64,000 nucleotides of DNA from Janthinobacterium tructae (GCF_006517255.1 NZ_CP041185.1:4402001-4466000), one strand, 5' to 3'. Shown: positions 40,960 to 50,533, numbered from the stretch's first letter. The notes: generated by a model from the sequence alone, not told the origin. Numbers and translations: made by a program.

Positions 40960-41970
40960 ATGAATCTCAAGAGCCTCGCAATTGCCCTCGGCATGTCGAA
41001 AACGACAGTCAGCAGGGCGTTGAACGGCTATCCGGAAGTCAATTCCCGCACCCGTGAAATCGTCCTGGCCGCCGCCAAGAAAGTCGGCTACCGGCCCAAC
41101 CCGCTGGCGCGCAGCCTGGCCGTCGGCCGTACCAATGTACTGGGCATGATCTATCCCCTGCTGCCCAGCGACCTGGGCGACAGCGTCTTTCTTTCCGTGG
41201 TGAATGGCATGTCGGACGCCGTGGAAGCGTCGAAGATGAGTCTCATCATCGCCCCCGTGTCGCCGCAGAACGAACAGCCCTCGTATGAAACCATGGTGCG
41301 CGGGCGCCAGGTCGATGGCCTGGTGGTGGGCCGCACCAAGGTGGTTGATGAACGCATCGCCTACCTGACGAAGGTGGGCTTTCCCTTTGTCGCGAATGGC
41401 CGCACGCGCATCGACGCGCCGTACGCGTATTTTGATTACGACAACGACACCGGCATCGACCTGGCCGTGTCCTTCCTGGCGGCGCATGGCCACCAGCGCA
41501 TCGCCCTGCTGAGCGCACCGCTGGACTTGCATTTCGCCTATGAGCGCAAGGAAAGCTTTATCCGCTGCATGGCGCAGGCGGGCTTGCCGCTGGATCCCCA
41601 CTATCTGCTCGACAATACTTTTGATCGTCGCAGCGGCTACCAGGCCATGCAGAAATTGCTGGCCTGCTCGCCCCGTCCCACGGCTGTCATTGTCGATAAT
41701 CACCTGTCCGGCGTCGGCGTGGTGCGCGCGCTGATGGATGCGGGCATCGAGATCGGCAAGGAAATCTCCGTCATCGTCTGGGGCAATGTGGAAGACACCT
41801 TGATCGGCATCAATGTCACCACCATCGACCAGCCCGACCTGCGCCGCGCCGGCGCCAAGATGGTGGAAATGCTGCAATCCCTGCTGGCCGGCACGCCGCC
41901 GGAACGCTTGCAGGAAATCTGGCAACCGGTGCTGTTGCCAGGGGCGACCGTGGGGCGCTGTCCGGAATAA
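40960..41970 (+). CDS. LacI-family transcriptional regulator
   Basis: This 336-residue regulator has the LacI helix-turn-helix LKSLAIALGMSKTTVSRALNG (3-23), a hinge segment NPLARSLAVGRT and a type I periplasmic-binding effector domain (VLGMIYPLLP to LPGATVGR). It is followed by a terminator, so it is monocistronic. No sugar gene lies next to it on this strand, and its targets are probably elsewhere. The sequence is clearly different from the LacI protein at 27688. Confidence 0.9.
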   Translation: MNLKSLAIALGMSKTTVSRALNGYPEVNSRTREIVLAAAKKVGYRPNPLARSLAVGRTNVLGMIYPLLPSDLGDSVFLSVVNGMSDAVEASKMSLIIAPVSPQNEQPSYETMVRGRQVDGLVVGRTKVVDERIAYLTKVGFPFVANGRTRIDAPYAYFDYDNDTGIDLAVSFLAAHGHQRIALLSAPLDLHFAYERKESFIRCMAQAGLPLDPHYLLDNTFDRRSGYQAMQKLLACSPRPTAVIVDNHLSGVGVVRALMDAGIEIGKEISVIVWGNVEDTLIGINVTTIDQPDLRRAGAKMVEMLQSLLAGTPPERLQEIWQPVLLPGATVGRCPE

Positions 41971-41974
41971 AAAA

Positions 41975-42002
41975 ACGCAGAGCCGAGGCTCTGCGTTGTC
42001 TT
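41975..42002. terminator. Bidirectional terminator between LacI and indolepyruvate oxidoreductase genes
   Basis: ACGCAGAGCC-GA-GGCTCTGCGT (41975-41996) has A-rich sequence on its left side and TGTCTTTT on its right. It can therefore end transcription from both convergent genes. Confidence 0.85.
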
Positions 42003-45000
42003 TTATGCCGCGTGCTTGCTTCCATCCGCCAGCACGGCCAGCAAGCTCGCCTTGTCCTTGCGGTAAGTATCGACGGCCGCTTCCTTGACGTGGCCGAAGC
42101 CGCGGATTTTCTCGGGCAAGGATGCCAGTTCCACGCAGGTGGCCAGGTTCTCCGCCGTCAGGTTGAGCAGCAGTCCCGCCAGCAGTTCGCGGTATTCGAC
42201 GATCAGCGCGCGCTCCATCTTGCGCTCGGCTGTATAACCGAAGATGTCGAAGCTGCCGCCGCGCAGCCCCTTGGCTTTCGCCAGCAGCTTGAAGGCGCGC
42301 CACATCCAGGAACCGAACTCTGCTTTCACGAGGTGACCCTTCGCATCTTTCTTGGCGAACAGCGGTGGCGCCAGGTTGAATTTGACGGAAAAATTGCCTT
42401 CAAACTGCTGCTGCAATTGCTCCACGAAACGGCCATCCGTGTACAGGCGCGCCACTTCATACTCGTCCTTGTAGGCCAGCAATTTGAAGTAGTTTTTCGC
42501 CACGGCCATCGACAGTTTCTGGCCCAGTCCCAGGGTATTCTCGCGGTCGCGCACCTGTTTCACCAACGTCAAATAGCCATCCGCATACGCGGCATTTTGA
42601 TACGCGGTGAGGAACTCCACTCTTTTCTTGATGACGCTATCGAGGCTTTGCGGCATTTGCACGAGGATCGCTTGCGACGGCGTGGCGATCTGCGTGACCT
42701 TGCGCACGTCGACGGCGGCGCGGCGGCCCCACAAAAAGCTCTTCTTGTTCGACTCGATGCCGACGCCATTGAGTTCGATGGCGCGCAGCAGCGCCGCTTG
42801 CGTCAGCGGGATGCGGCCCTTTTGCCAGGCGTAGCCCAGCATGAACAGGTTGGCGGCAATCGAGTCGCCCATCAGCGCGGTAGCCAATTTTGTGGCGTCG
42901 ATGAAGTCGGCCGCGTCCGCGCCGCCCACGGATTCCTCGATCAGCTGGCGCACTTCCGCCGTCGGATATTGCCAGTCGGCATTTTGCGCAAACGTGCCCG
43001 GCGGCTGCTCGTGCAGGTTGACGACGGCCAGGCTGCGGCCCGGGCGCATTTTCGACACGGCATCCTGCGCGCCGGCCGTCAGCATGTCGCAGCCTAAAAT
43101 CAGGTCCGCTTCGCCCGTGGCGATGCGCTGCGCGCGGATATGCGCGGGTGACTTGGCGATTTTTACGTGCGAGGTGACGGAACCGTTCTTTTGCGACATG
43201 CCCGTCATGTCCAGCACGGACGCGCCCTTGCCTTCCAGGTGGGCTGCCATGCCCATCAGCGCGCCCACGGTGATGACGCCCGTGCCGCCGATGCCGTTGA
43301 TGAGGATGTTGTACGGCGCGTCGCAGGCGGGTAATACAGGTTCTGGCAGGGGGCCGAAGTTGTCCGTCTCGCCCGGCTTGCCCGCGCCCGTCTTGGTTTT
43401 CTTCAGGCTGCCGCCCTCGACGGTGACGAAGCTGGGGCAAAAGCCCTTGGCGCACGAATAATCCTTGTTGCATGAGGATTGGTCGATGGTGCGCTTGCGG
43501 CCAAATTCCGTTTCCTTCGGCAAGATCGACACGCAGTTCGACTGCACGCCGCAGTCGCCGCAGCCTTCGCAGACGGCATCGTTGATGACCATGCGTTTGG
43601 CCACGTCCGGATACTCGCCCTTTTTCCTGCGCCGACGTTTCTCGGCCGCGCAGGTCTGGTCGTAGATCAGCACGGACACGCCTTGCACTTCGCGCAATTC
43701 GCGCTGCACGGCATCCATGTCCTTGCGGTCGTGCAAGGTCACGTGGGCGGGCAGGTTGCTGCGGTCGCTGTAGCGGCTCAGGTCTTCCGTGACCAGCGCG
43801 ATGCGGGCGATGCCTTCGGCCGCCACCTGCTGCGCCATCATCGGTACGGTGATCAAGCCGTCCACGGGCTGGCCGCCCGTCATGGCGACGGCGTCGTTGT
43901 AGAGGATTTTGTAGGTGATGTTGACCTTGGCCGCCTGCGCTGCGCGGATGGCCAGGTAGCCGGAATGAAAGTAGGTGCCGTCACCCAGGTTCTGGAACAC
44001 GTGCGGCAATTCCGAGAATGCGGCTTGGCCGATCCACGGCGCGCCTTCGCCGCCCATGTGCGTGGTCAGCTTGTTCATTTCCGGGTAGATCGAGGTGGCC
44101 ATCACGTGGCAACCGATGCCGGCCAGCGCCAGGCTGCCGTCCGGCACCTTGGTCGAGGTATTGTGCGGGCAGCCGGAGCAGTAAAAGGCGGGGCGGAACG
44201 GCGTGTTGACGGCCTTCTTCAATACCGCATCCTTGGCGTCGAGGAAGCTCAGGCGTGCCTTGATCAGGTCGCAGGTGACGGGGTCGGAAATCAGGCGCGC
44301 GATGCGACTGGCGATGACCCGCGCCACTTGCGAGACGGAAAAGTCCGCCTTGGACGTGAGCAGCCATTCGCCGCGCGGCGCCACCCATTCGCCTTTTTCG
44401 TCGAACTTGCCGATAACACGCGGACGCACGTCGTCGCGCCAGTTGTACAGCTGTTCCTTGAGCTGGTATTCGACGATTTGCCGCTTTTCTTCGACGACGA
44501 GAATTTCATCGAGGCCTTGCGCAAACTCACGCACGCTGTCCGGTTCCAGCGGCCACGGCATGGCCACCTTGAACAAACGCATGCCGACCTCGGCCGCCAT
44601 CTGCTCGTCGATACCCAGCTCTTCCAGCGCCTCCAGGACGTCCAGGTAGGACTTGCCGGAGGCGATGATGCCCAGCTTGGCGTTCGGGCTGTCGATGGTG
44701 GTGTGGTTGAGCTTGTTTTCGCGCGCGTAGGCCAGGGCTGCGTAGATCTTATAGTCCTGCATCAGCGCTTCCTGGTTGCGCGCCTGCTGGCCCAGCGGGA
44801 TGCTCGACAGGCGCGCGTTCAGGCCGCCTTCGGGCATGATGAAATCCTGCGGGATTTTGACTTCCACGCGGAACGGATCGGCATCGATGGAGGCCGACGA
44901 TTCGACCGTGTCGGCCAGGGCCTTGAAGGCCACGGTGCAGCCGGAAAAGCGCGACATGGCCCAGCCGTGGATGCCCAGGTCCAGGTATTCCTGCACATTG

Positions 45001-45599
45001 CACGGATACAAGACGGGGATCATCGAGGCGGAGAACAAATGGTCGGACTGGTGCGGCAGGGTCGACGAATATGCGCCATGGTCGTCGCCGGCCACCAGCA
45101 GCACGCCGCCCAATTTGGATGTGCCCGCATGGTTCATGTGCTTGAAGACATCGCCGCAGCGGTCCACGCCCGGGCCCTTGCCGTACCACATGGCGAACAC
45201 GCCGTCGTACTTGGCCGGGCCGATCAGGTCCACCTGCTGCGAACCCCAGACGGCCGTGGCGGCCAGGTCTTCGTTGACGCCGGGCACGAACTGCACATGG
45301 TGTTGTTCCAGCTGCTTCTTGGCTTTCCACAGGTTCTCGTCCAGGCCGCCCAGGGGCGAACCGCGGTAGCCGGAAATGAAGCCGGCCGTGTTGAGGCCAG
45401 CGGCCTGGTCGCGCAGGCGCTGCATCATGGGCAGGCGCACGAGGGCCTGGATGCCGGACAGGAAGATGGCGCCGGAAGTGGCCGTGTATTTGTCGTCGAG
45501 GCTGACGCTGGTCAAACGGGAAGGTTCAAGCGGTGTAGATGGCGCGGCACCGGCGTTTCTCACGAACGCTGCGGAGCCGTTTTCCGTGGTCACGGACAT
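42003..45599 (-). CDS. Indolepyruvate:ferredoxin oxidoreductase, fused alpha-beta form
   Basis: This cytoplasmic enzyme oxidatively decarboxylates aryl-2-oxo acids to acyl-CoA, using thiamine diphosphate and ferredoxin. The 1198-residue protein fuses the pyrimidine and diphosphate-binding domains (GYRGSPLGGLDENLW near residue 80; GDGTYFHSGYLA near 550), a ferredoxin-like cysteine cluster (CEGCGDCGVQSNC and SSCNKDYSCAKGFC) and the C-terminal gamma domain (GIGGTGVITVGALMG). This long fused form is common in proteobacteria. ATG 45599 after GGAGAC is preferred over an upstream TTG. It stands alone and likely serves aromatic amino acid catabolism. Confidence 0.93.
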   Translation of the reverse strand: MSVTTENGSAAFVRNAGAAPSTPLEPSRLTSVSLDDKYTATSGAIFLSGIQALVRLPMMQRLRDQAAGLNTAGFISGYRGSPLGGLDENLWKAKKQLEQHHVQFVPGVNEDLAATAVWGSQQVDLIGPAKYDGVFAMWYGKGPGVDRCGDVFKHMNHAGTSKLGGVLLVAGDDHGAYSSTLPHQSDHLFSASMIPVLYPCNVQEYLDLGIHGWAMSRFSGCTVAFKALADTVESSASIDADPFRVEVKIPQDFIMPEGGLNARLSSIPLGQQARNQEALMQDYKIYAALAYARENKLNHTTIDSPNAKLGIIASGKSYLDVLEALEELGIDEQMAAEVGMRLFKVAMPWPLEPDSVREFAQGLDEILVVEEKRQIVEYQLKEQLYNWRDDVRPRVIGKFDEKGEWVAPRGEWLLTSKADFSVSQVARVIASRIARLISDPVTCDLIKARLSFLDAKDAVLKKAVNTPFRPAFYCSGCPHNTSTKVPDGSLALAGIGCHVMATSIYPEMNKLTTHMGGEGAPWIGQAAFSELPHVFQNLGDGTYFHSGYLAIRAAQAAKVNITYKILYNDAVAMTGGQPVDGLITVPMMAQQVAAEGIARIALVTEDLSRYSDRSNLPAHVTLHDRKDMDAVQRELREVQGVSVLIYDQTCAAEKRRRRKKGEYPDVAKRMVINDAVCEGCGDCGVQSNCVSILPKETEFGRKRTIDQSSCNKDYSCAKGFCPSFVTVEGGSLKKTKTGAGKPGETDNFGPLPEPVLPACDAPYNILINGIGGTGVITVGALMGMAAHLEGKGASVLDMTGMSQKNGSVTSHVKIAKSPAHIRAQRIATGEADLILGCDMLTAGAQDAVSKMRPGRSLAVVNLHEQPPGTFAQNADWQYPTAEVRQLIEESVGGADAADFIDATKLATALMGDSIAANLFMLGYAWQKGRIPLTQAALLRAIELNGVGIESNKKSFLWGRRAAVDVRKVTQIATPSQAILVQMPQSLDSVIKKRVEFLTAYQNAAYADGYLTLVKQVRDRENTLGLGQKLSMAVAKNYFKLLAYKDEYEVARLYTDGRFVEQLQQQFEGNFSVKFNLAPPLFAKKDAKGHLVKAEFGSWMWRAFKLLAKAKGLRGGSFDIFGYTAERKMERALIVEYRELLAGLLLNLTAENLATCVELASLPEKIRGFGHVKEAAVDTYRKDKASLLAVLADGSKHAA

Positions 45600-45698
45600 G
45601 GCTGTCTCCAAAAGGGTGTTTCAGATAACGGCTGTACAAGGGGCGCACCCGGTAAGGCGCGCGCTGTGCAGACGGGATGGCCGCGTGTGGGCGGCACA

Positions 45699-45724
45699 TA
45701 ACTATTTTAAATTTAAAATAGTTA
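45699..45724. promoter_or_regulatory. 26-bp perfect AT-rich palindrome upstream of the indolepyruvate oxidoreductase gene
   Basis: The half-site TAACTATTTTAAA is repeated exactly in inverse orientation with no spacer. The centre lies about 112 bases before the start codon on the minus strand. Size and symmetry suggest an operator, for example for an Lrp-, MarR- or GntR-type regulator. The regulator is not identified. Confidence 0.6.
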
Positions 45725-45795
45725 ATGTGGTCAGTGTAGAACGACTGTGGGGAAGGGGCAAATACGCTTTGACGATGGGGGTATAAGAAAAAATG

Positions 45796-45826
45796 ATGGC
45801 CTGCCTTGCGCCGCAAGACAGGCCAT
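45796..45826 (-). terminator. Terminator of the exported hypothetical gene
   Basis: Read on the minus strand, a 15-bp stem with one mismatch (arms 45796-45810 and 45812-45826) is followed within a few bases by TTTTTTCTT. It lies 16 bases after the stop codon of the gene to its right. Confidence 0.8.
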
Positions 45827-45841
45827 GCATGCAGGGCACGC

Positions 45842-46984
45842 TTAGGGCTGCGTCCATTGCAGCTTGCGCGCGCGCAAGGGATAGGCGACGGGTGTCAACT
45901 CAGGGATCATGAGATTGACGGAGTCCTGTACCAGTGCGAGCGCTTCCGTGGCATTGAGCTCGCTGACGCTGGTTGATCGCAGAAAGCCGTTGCTAAAGCT
46001 TAGATAGGTTGGCGGACCATCTGCCTTGATCTCGACAGGAATCGGTGCTTTATTGAAGAAAGACAGCGTATATTTTCCTGGTGCCAGTTCCAGTGCGGTA
46101 TGGGTTTTGGAATAACTCGTGTAGCGGGTTTCCTTCGCCTTGCCTTCCAGATGCCCTGCATTGATCCAATAGTAAGTATTGCCGTTGTCGAAACCCTCGC
46201 TGTTGGCCGTTGCCTGCGGCATGCGGTTGAAAATAATCAGATTGGCTTTTTTATTGAGCTGCATGCCGGTTTGCTGTGGGGTGGCGGCGCTTTCCAAGGC
46301 AGTCGTACGCCGCACCCCTGCGCTATCAGCTTCCCCCAGGCCGCGCTGCATTGTGACGTCGGTCAGTGTGCCACTGACGAGCAATGGTCCCAGCATCCGT
46401 GATGTTGCCGACGAGTAGACGCCGTCTCGCAGATGGGATGATTTGGTGTCGATCGAATGCCAGACCGCCTTGCCTGCGATGCGGTCATACACGACCACTT
46501 CACTTTGCATGAGGAAACTGAAGCTGCAGGAAGAGCAGTTTTTTCGCTGCGACAGATCGGTCAATGTTGCATCGAGCAAAGCGACATAGCGTCGCCCGGT
46601 GGGGCTGGGCGGCAGCGCTTGTACGGTGGCCAGGATGGATGGCTGTTTGAGTGCCGTGGGCATTGGGATGAATGCCAATTTTTCAGTGGGGTCCTTGGCA
46701 GCATCCACATAGGCACGGCAAGCCCAACTGCGAAAGAGCGAGTCGTTGTCGGAGGAGACGACCGTTCCCCACGTACTGATATGGGTCTTGGGCGTGCAGC
46801 TTTCTGGAGCAATAAACACCGCCACGTCGATGTCCGCCTTGTCAATGGCTTGCAAGGTGTCGAGCAACAGGATTTCGCGAATCGGGAATGGGGATTCGGG
46901 GCGTGCCGCCCTTGCGCCAGGCAGCAGTGCCAGCAGGGCGGCGCCTGCCGCCAGGCAGCGCAAGGAAGTGGTAAGCAGAGACAT
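45842..46984 (-). CDS. Exported protein of unknown function
   Basis: This 380-residue protein has a Sec signal peptide (cleavage near ARA-AR, about residues 24-27). Visible segments include the cysteine pair CSSC (about residue 152) and a C-terminal beta-rich part (LELAPGKYTLSFFNKAPIPVEI) resembling DUF2846-type domains of envelope proteins. No catalytic motif is evident. It is flanked by its own terminator and stands alone. Confidence 0.72.
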   Translation of the reverse strand: MSLLTTSLRCLAAGAALLALLPGARAARPESPFPIREILLLDTLQAIDKADIDVAVFIAPESCTPKTHISTWGTVVSSDNDSLFRSWACRAYVDAAKDPTEKLAFIPMPTALKQPSILATVQALPPSPTGRRYVALLDATLTDLSQRKNCSSCSFSFLMQSEVVVYDRIAGKAVWHSIDTKSSHLRDGVYSSATSRMLGPLLVSGTLTDVTMQRGLGEADSAGVRRTTALESAATPQQTGMQLNKKANLIIFNRMPQATANSEGFDNGNTYYWINAGHLEGKAKETRYTSYSKTHTALELAPGKYTLSFFNKAPIPVEIKADGPPTYLSFSNGFLRSTSVSELNATEALALVQDSVNLMIPELTPVAYPLRARKLQWTQP

Positions 46985-47058
46985 GATAATAATGGTGAAA
47001 TGAATAAGACCATCATTTTATTTCTTTTGAGAAATTATTGCTGGAAAAATAATGCTCG

Positions 47059-47988
47059 TTACAGCACGTGTGCCCCCACCCAGCGCCCGCTGCCGCACAG
47101 CTCGGCTGCCACTTGCAGTACGAGGTTTTTTACGGCGTTGCCCGCGTTCGTCAGGGGAATGTTTTTTGATGCACACAGGGCCACCGTGCGCGACAGCACG
47201 GGGCTGTGGATGGCATAGCTGCGCATGGCGCCGCTGTCCAGTTCGGCCAGCAGGGGGGCGGCCGGCAAGATGGTGGCGCCCATGCCGGCCAGGATGGCCG
47301 ATTTCAGGATGGCGATCGAGTTGATCTCGATCACGTTCGCCGTCTCCAGGCCCAGTTCGCGCGCACGGCTATCGATGCGCGGGCGCACGCCATGCTGCAG
47401 ACCCGGCAGGATCAGGGTGGCGCTCAACGCTTGCGGGAATGACACGGCATGGCCGGCGGGCGCGAACGGCGAATCGCTGCGGCAGATAAAACGCATTTCT
47501 TCTTCCACCAGGGGGCTGCAGGCAAACGGCGTCAGTTGGCCATCGTCGAACAGCACGGCCAGGTTGATGCGGCCCGATCTGAGCTGTTCATTGAGGTTGC
47601 CCGTGATTTCTTCCGTCAGTTGCAGGGTGATCTCGGGGTAGCGTTCGCGCGCGGCCAGCAGCAGGGGCAGTGCCAGCGCGCCGGAGATGCTGTGCGGCAA
47701 ACCCAGGGTGACATTGCCGGACGGGCGCGTGGCGCTTTGCGTGACGGCCGAGCGGGCGTCGGCCACCTGTTTCAGGATCGCTTGCGCGTGCTCGTAAAAT
47801 ACCTTGCCCGCGTCCGTGCTGAGCACGCCCTGGGCCGAGCGGTGTAGCAGCTGTACCCCCAGTTCTTCTTCCAGCTGGCGCAGCTGCTGCGTCAGGGCCG
47901 GCTGCGCCACATGCAGGACCAGGGCCGCGCGCGACAGCGAGCCGTGGTCAACGATGGCAACAAAGTAACGTAATTGGCGCAGTTCCAT
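47059..47988 (-). CDS. LysR-family regulator, Nac/CynR-like
   Basis: This 309-residue regulator starts MELRQLRYFVAIVDHGSLSRAA, with the winged helix-turn-helix at residues 1-60 (AALVLHVAQPALTQQLRQLEEELG), followed by the effector domain. The N-terminus and the SGNVTLGLPHSISGALALPLL segment resemble the Nac group of LysR proteins, which control nitrogen assimilation. The ATG at 47988 was chosen over an upstream TTG because it begins the conserved domain. It is divergent from the HD-GYP gene. Its target is not evident. Confidence 0.85.
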   Translation of the reverse strand: MELRQLRYFVAIVDHGSLSRAALVLHVAQPALTQQLRQLEEELGVQLLHRSAQGVLSTDAGKVFYEHAQAILKQVADARSAVTQSATRPSGNVTLGLPHSISGALALPLLLAARERYPEITLQLTEEITGNLNEQLRSGRINLAVLFDDGQLTPFACSPLVEEEMRFICRSDSPFAPAGHAVSFPQALSATLILPGLQHGVRPRIDSRARELGLETANVIEINSIAILKSAILAGMGATILPAAPLLAELDSGAMRSYAIHSPVLSRTVALCASKNIPLTNAGNAVKNLVLQVAAELCGSGRWVGAHVL

Positions 47989-48136
47989 GGGTCCCAAGAG
48001 CGGTGCGTTGAGGGTGCGGTGATCGGAAAAAACAGGGTGTTGCGCCGCAGCGCCGAACGCGGCCAGCAGAATAATAGTTTGTTATACTCATTCTAGCGCC
48101 TTCGGTGCTCCAGACGCGTACTTGTGGGATGACAGC

Positions 48137-49366
48137 ATGCTCAAGAAAGTTGATTCGTCTCAATTAAAAGTGGGCATGTATGTCCACGACCTCAGCTGTG
48201 ACTGGATGACCCATCCGTTCGTGCGCAACCGTTTCCTGTTGCGCAGCGACGATGAAATCCGCAAGATCGTGCAAGCCGGCATCCACGACGTGGTGATCGA
48301 CAGCGGCAAGGGCCTCGATGTGCAGGATGCGCCTACCGTGGCGCAGGCGCGGGCCGAGACGGAACGCGAACTGGTGCAGATCGCCGCAGCGGCGCCGCAG
48401 GTGGTCACGCGCGTGTCGCTGGGCATGGAACTGGCGCGCGCCACGCAGGTGCGGCGGCAGGCATCGAGCCTGGTGCGCACGGTGATGGCCGATGTACGCC
48501 TGGGCAAGGCCGTCGAGATCGACCGCGTGCAGCACACGGTGCAAGATATTACCGAATCGATTCTGCGCAATCCCGGCGCCCTCGTCGGTTTGTTGCGCAT
48601 CAAGAACAAGGACGACTACACCTTCCTGCACTCCGTCAGCGTGTGCGCGCTGATGGTGGCGTTTTGCCGCTCGCGGGGCGTCGATGGCGCCACCACGCAC
48701 CAGGCCGGCCTGGGCGGCTTGCTGCACGACACAGGCAAGGCGCTGGTGCCCGATAGCGTGCTGAACAAACCCGGCCCCCTGACGCCGGAAGAATTTGCCC
48801 TGATCAAGCGCCATCCGCGCGATGGCTACGATATCCTGTGCCGCTCGCCCGAGCTGGGCGCCATTCCCCTCGACATCGCCTTGCACCACCATGAGCGGCG
48901 CGACGGCAGCGGCTACCCGGACCATCTGGCCGGTGACGCCATCAGCGAGCTGGCGCAGATGGCCGCCATCGTCGACGTGTATGACGCGCTGACGTCCGAC
49001 CGCAGCTACCACAAGGGCGTCGCCGCCGCCGAAGCCCTGCGCAAGATTTATGAATGGAGCAAATTCCATTTCAACCCCGTGTTCGCGCAGGACTTCATGC
49101 GCTGCGTGGGGATCTATCCGGTGGGGACCATGGTCATGCTGGAATCGGGCCGCCTGGCCGTCGTCATCGAAGCGCACGAGAGCAATCTGCTGGCGCCGAA
49201 GGTGAATGTGTTTTTCAGCACGAAGAGCAATGCCTACATCAAGCCCGAGACGGTCGACCTGTCGCGCGGCTTCGGCTTCGGCGGCGGCGACAAGATCGTC
49301 GGCCATGAGTCGGCTGCCAAGTGGCAGGTCGATCCCATGCGCTTTTTATCGCTGGCGGATGCATGA
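48137..49366 (+). CDS. HD-GYP-domain cyclic-di-GMP phosphodiesterase
   Basis: This 409-residue protein has an N-terminal DUF3391-like domain (LKVGMYVHDLSCDW, 10-23) and an HD-GYP domain with His165, HDTGK (His197, Asp198), His226, His250/251 and DGSGYP (256-261). All key metal ligands and the GYP motif are present, so it is predicted to hydrolyse cyclic-di-GMP. The ATG at 48137 follows GGGAT. It is convergent with a diguanylate cyclase gene, and both precede the Tad pilus locus. No membrane segment is present. Confidence 0.92.
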   Translation: MLKKVDSSQLKVGMYVHDLSCDWMTHPFVRNRFLLRSDDEIRKIVQAGIHDVVIDSGKGLDVQDAPTVAQARAETERELVQIAAAAPQVVTRVSLGMELARATQVRRQASSLVRTVMADVRLGKAVEIDRVQHTVQDITESILRNPGALVGLLRIKNKDDYTFLHSVSVCALMVAFCRSRGVDGATTHQAGLGGLLHDTGKALVPDSVLNKPGPLTPEEFALIKRHPRDGYDILCRSPELGAIPLDIALHHHERRDGSGYPDHLAGDAISELAQMAAIVDVYDALTSDRSYHKGVAAAEALRKIYEWSKFHFNPVFAQDFMRCVGIYPVGTMVMLESGRLAVVIEAHESNLLAPKVNVFFSTKSNAYIKPETVDLSRGFGFGGGDKIVGHESAAKWQVDPMRFLSLADA

Positions 49367-49392
49367 ACGGTGTGCGCCTTTGAAAAAGAGCG

Positions 49393-49483
49393 CCTGAAAA
49401 ACGTTCAGGGCAAGGCGCTGGCGCGAAGGCAGTACGATGAGTACGGCGAGCGCCGGCAACGCCGCCATGGACGTTTTCTCAGG
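49393..49483. repeat. Palindromic intergenic element between HD-GYP and GGDEF genes
   Basis: The ends CCTGAAAAACGT (49393-49404) and ACGTTTTCTCAGG (49471-49483) are inverted copies with one indel. The interior contains further complementary GC-rich tracts around GTAC-GATGA-GTAC. It looks like a dispersed, structured repeat unit that may also end transcription of the two convergent genes. Confidence 0.5.
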
Positions 49484-49486
49484 TGA

Positions 49487-50533
49487 TCAGAAGAATTCCG
49501 CCGTATCGTTCGAGGTGATGGTGGTGAGCAAGCCCTTGGCGACCAGCTCGTCGTAATGGCAAGCCAGGTTGCGGCCATGGCTTTTCGCGTAGTACAGGGC
49601 CTGGTCGGCGCGGCCGAGAATGATGACGGGCGCCTCATAGGCGTTGATGCTGACGAAGCCCACGCTGACGGTGACTCTGCCCACTTGCGGGAAGTCGTGC
49701 GTTTCGACATTGGTGCGGAAGCGGTCGATGATCTTCTGCGCATTTTCCAGGGTGATCGAGCGCAGCAGCACGACGAATTCCTCGCCGCCGAAGCGGAAGA
49801 TGCGGTCTTGCGAGCGGAACGACGATTGCAACTGGTTGGCGATCAGGATCAGCACCTCATCGCCATACAGGTGGCCAAACTTATCGTTAACCAATTTGAA
49901 ATGATCGACATCGATCACGGCCAGCCATTGCCGCTCCGTGTCCGTATGGTGGCGCCGCTCTTCATCGATGGGAAGCGGCTTGTCCGCTTCCGGTTCGCCG
50001 CGGCCGTGCAGGATTTTCGCCAGTTGGTCGTCGAAGGTCTTGCGATTCAATAAGCCGGTGAGCGAATCGCGTTCGCTGTAGTCGAGCAGGTTCTGGAAAT
50101 TGCGGTACACGCTGACGATGCCGCCGATCACCTGGATGGTGGCACCCGTGTAGGGCGTGGGGTTGGTGATTTCCAGGCAGGTGGTGACCTGGTCGCCGAT
50201 CCAGATGGGCAGCCACAGCAGGTGGCGACCGTCGGCGCACAGGCTGTCGGCGCTCGCTTCATGGCGCTTGATGCAGGCGGCCAGGGCCGGGTAGTCGGAC
50301 AGCGGTTCGCCTGGCAGGGTAGGGTCGTTATGCTCTTCCATGCGGGCCACGCTGCCTGCCACGATGATGGCCCGCGACCGCACGAACACCTGGCCCCGCA
50401 CGCTGCTCAGTGCCAGCACACGGGTTTGCGACGCGGCAGCGAGCTCCTGAACCGCCGAGATCACGGAGATGTCGAGCATCGTGTGGTCGCGGTGCCCGGT
50501 CATGTCCACCATGTGTTTCAGTAGGGAATCCAT
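49487..50533 (-). CDS. GGDEF-domain diguanylate cyclase
   Basis: This 348-residue protein has an N-terminal GAF-like sensory part (about 20-145) and a GGDEF domain (from DSLTGLLNR, 156-164). The active site is GGEEF (249-253). The inhibitory I-site RSQD (240-243) sits five residues upstream, so the enzyme is predicted active and product-inhibited. The ATG at 50533 was chosen because it begins the sensory domain. There is no membrane segment, so the signal is cytosolic. Confidence 0.92.
   Translation of the reverse strand: MDSLLKHMVDMTGHRDHTMLDISVISAVQELAAASQTRVLALSSVRGQVFVRSRAIIVAGSVARMEEHNDPTLPGEPLSDYPALAACIKRHEASADSLCADGRHLLWLPIWIGDQVTTCLEITNPTPYTGATIQVIGGIVSVYRNFQNLLDYSERDSLTGLLNRKTFDDQLAKILHGRGEPEADKPLPIDEERRHHTDTERQWLAVIDVDHFKLVNDKFGHLYGDEVLILIANQLQSSFRSQDRIFRFGGEEFVVLLRSITLENAQKIIDRFRTNVETHDFPQVGRVTVSVGFVSINAYEAPVIILGRADQALYYAKSHGRNLACHYDELVAKGLLTTITSNDTAEFF

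Noticed and set aside
43479..45701. 740-codon plus-strand open frame opposite indolepyruvate oxidoreductase
   Set aside because: It is the antisense reading of a strongly conserved enzyme and has no ribosome site or domain.
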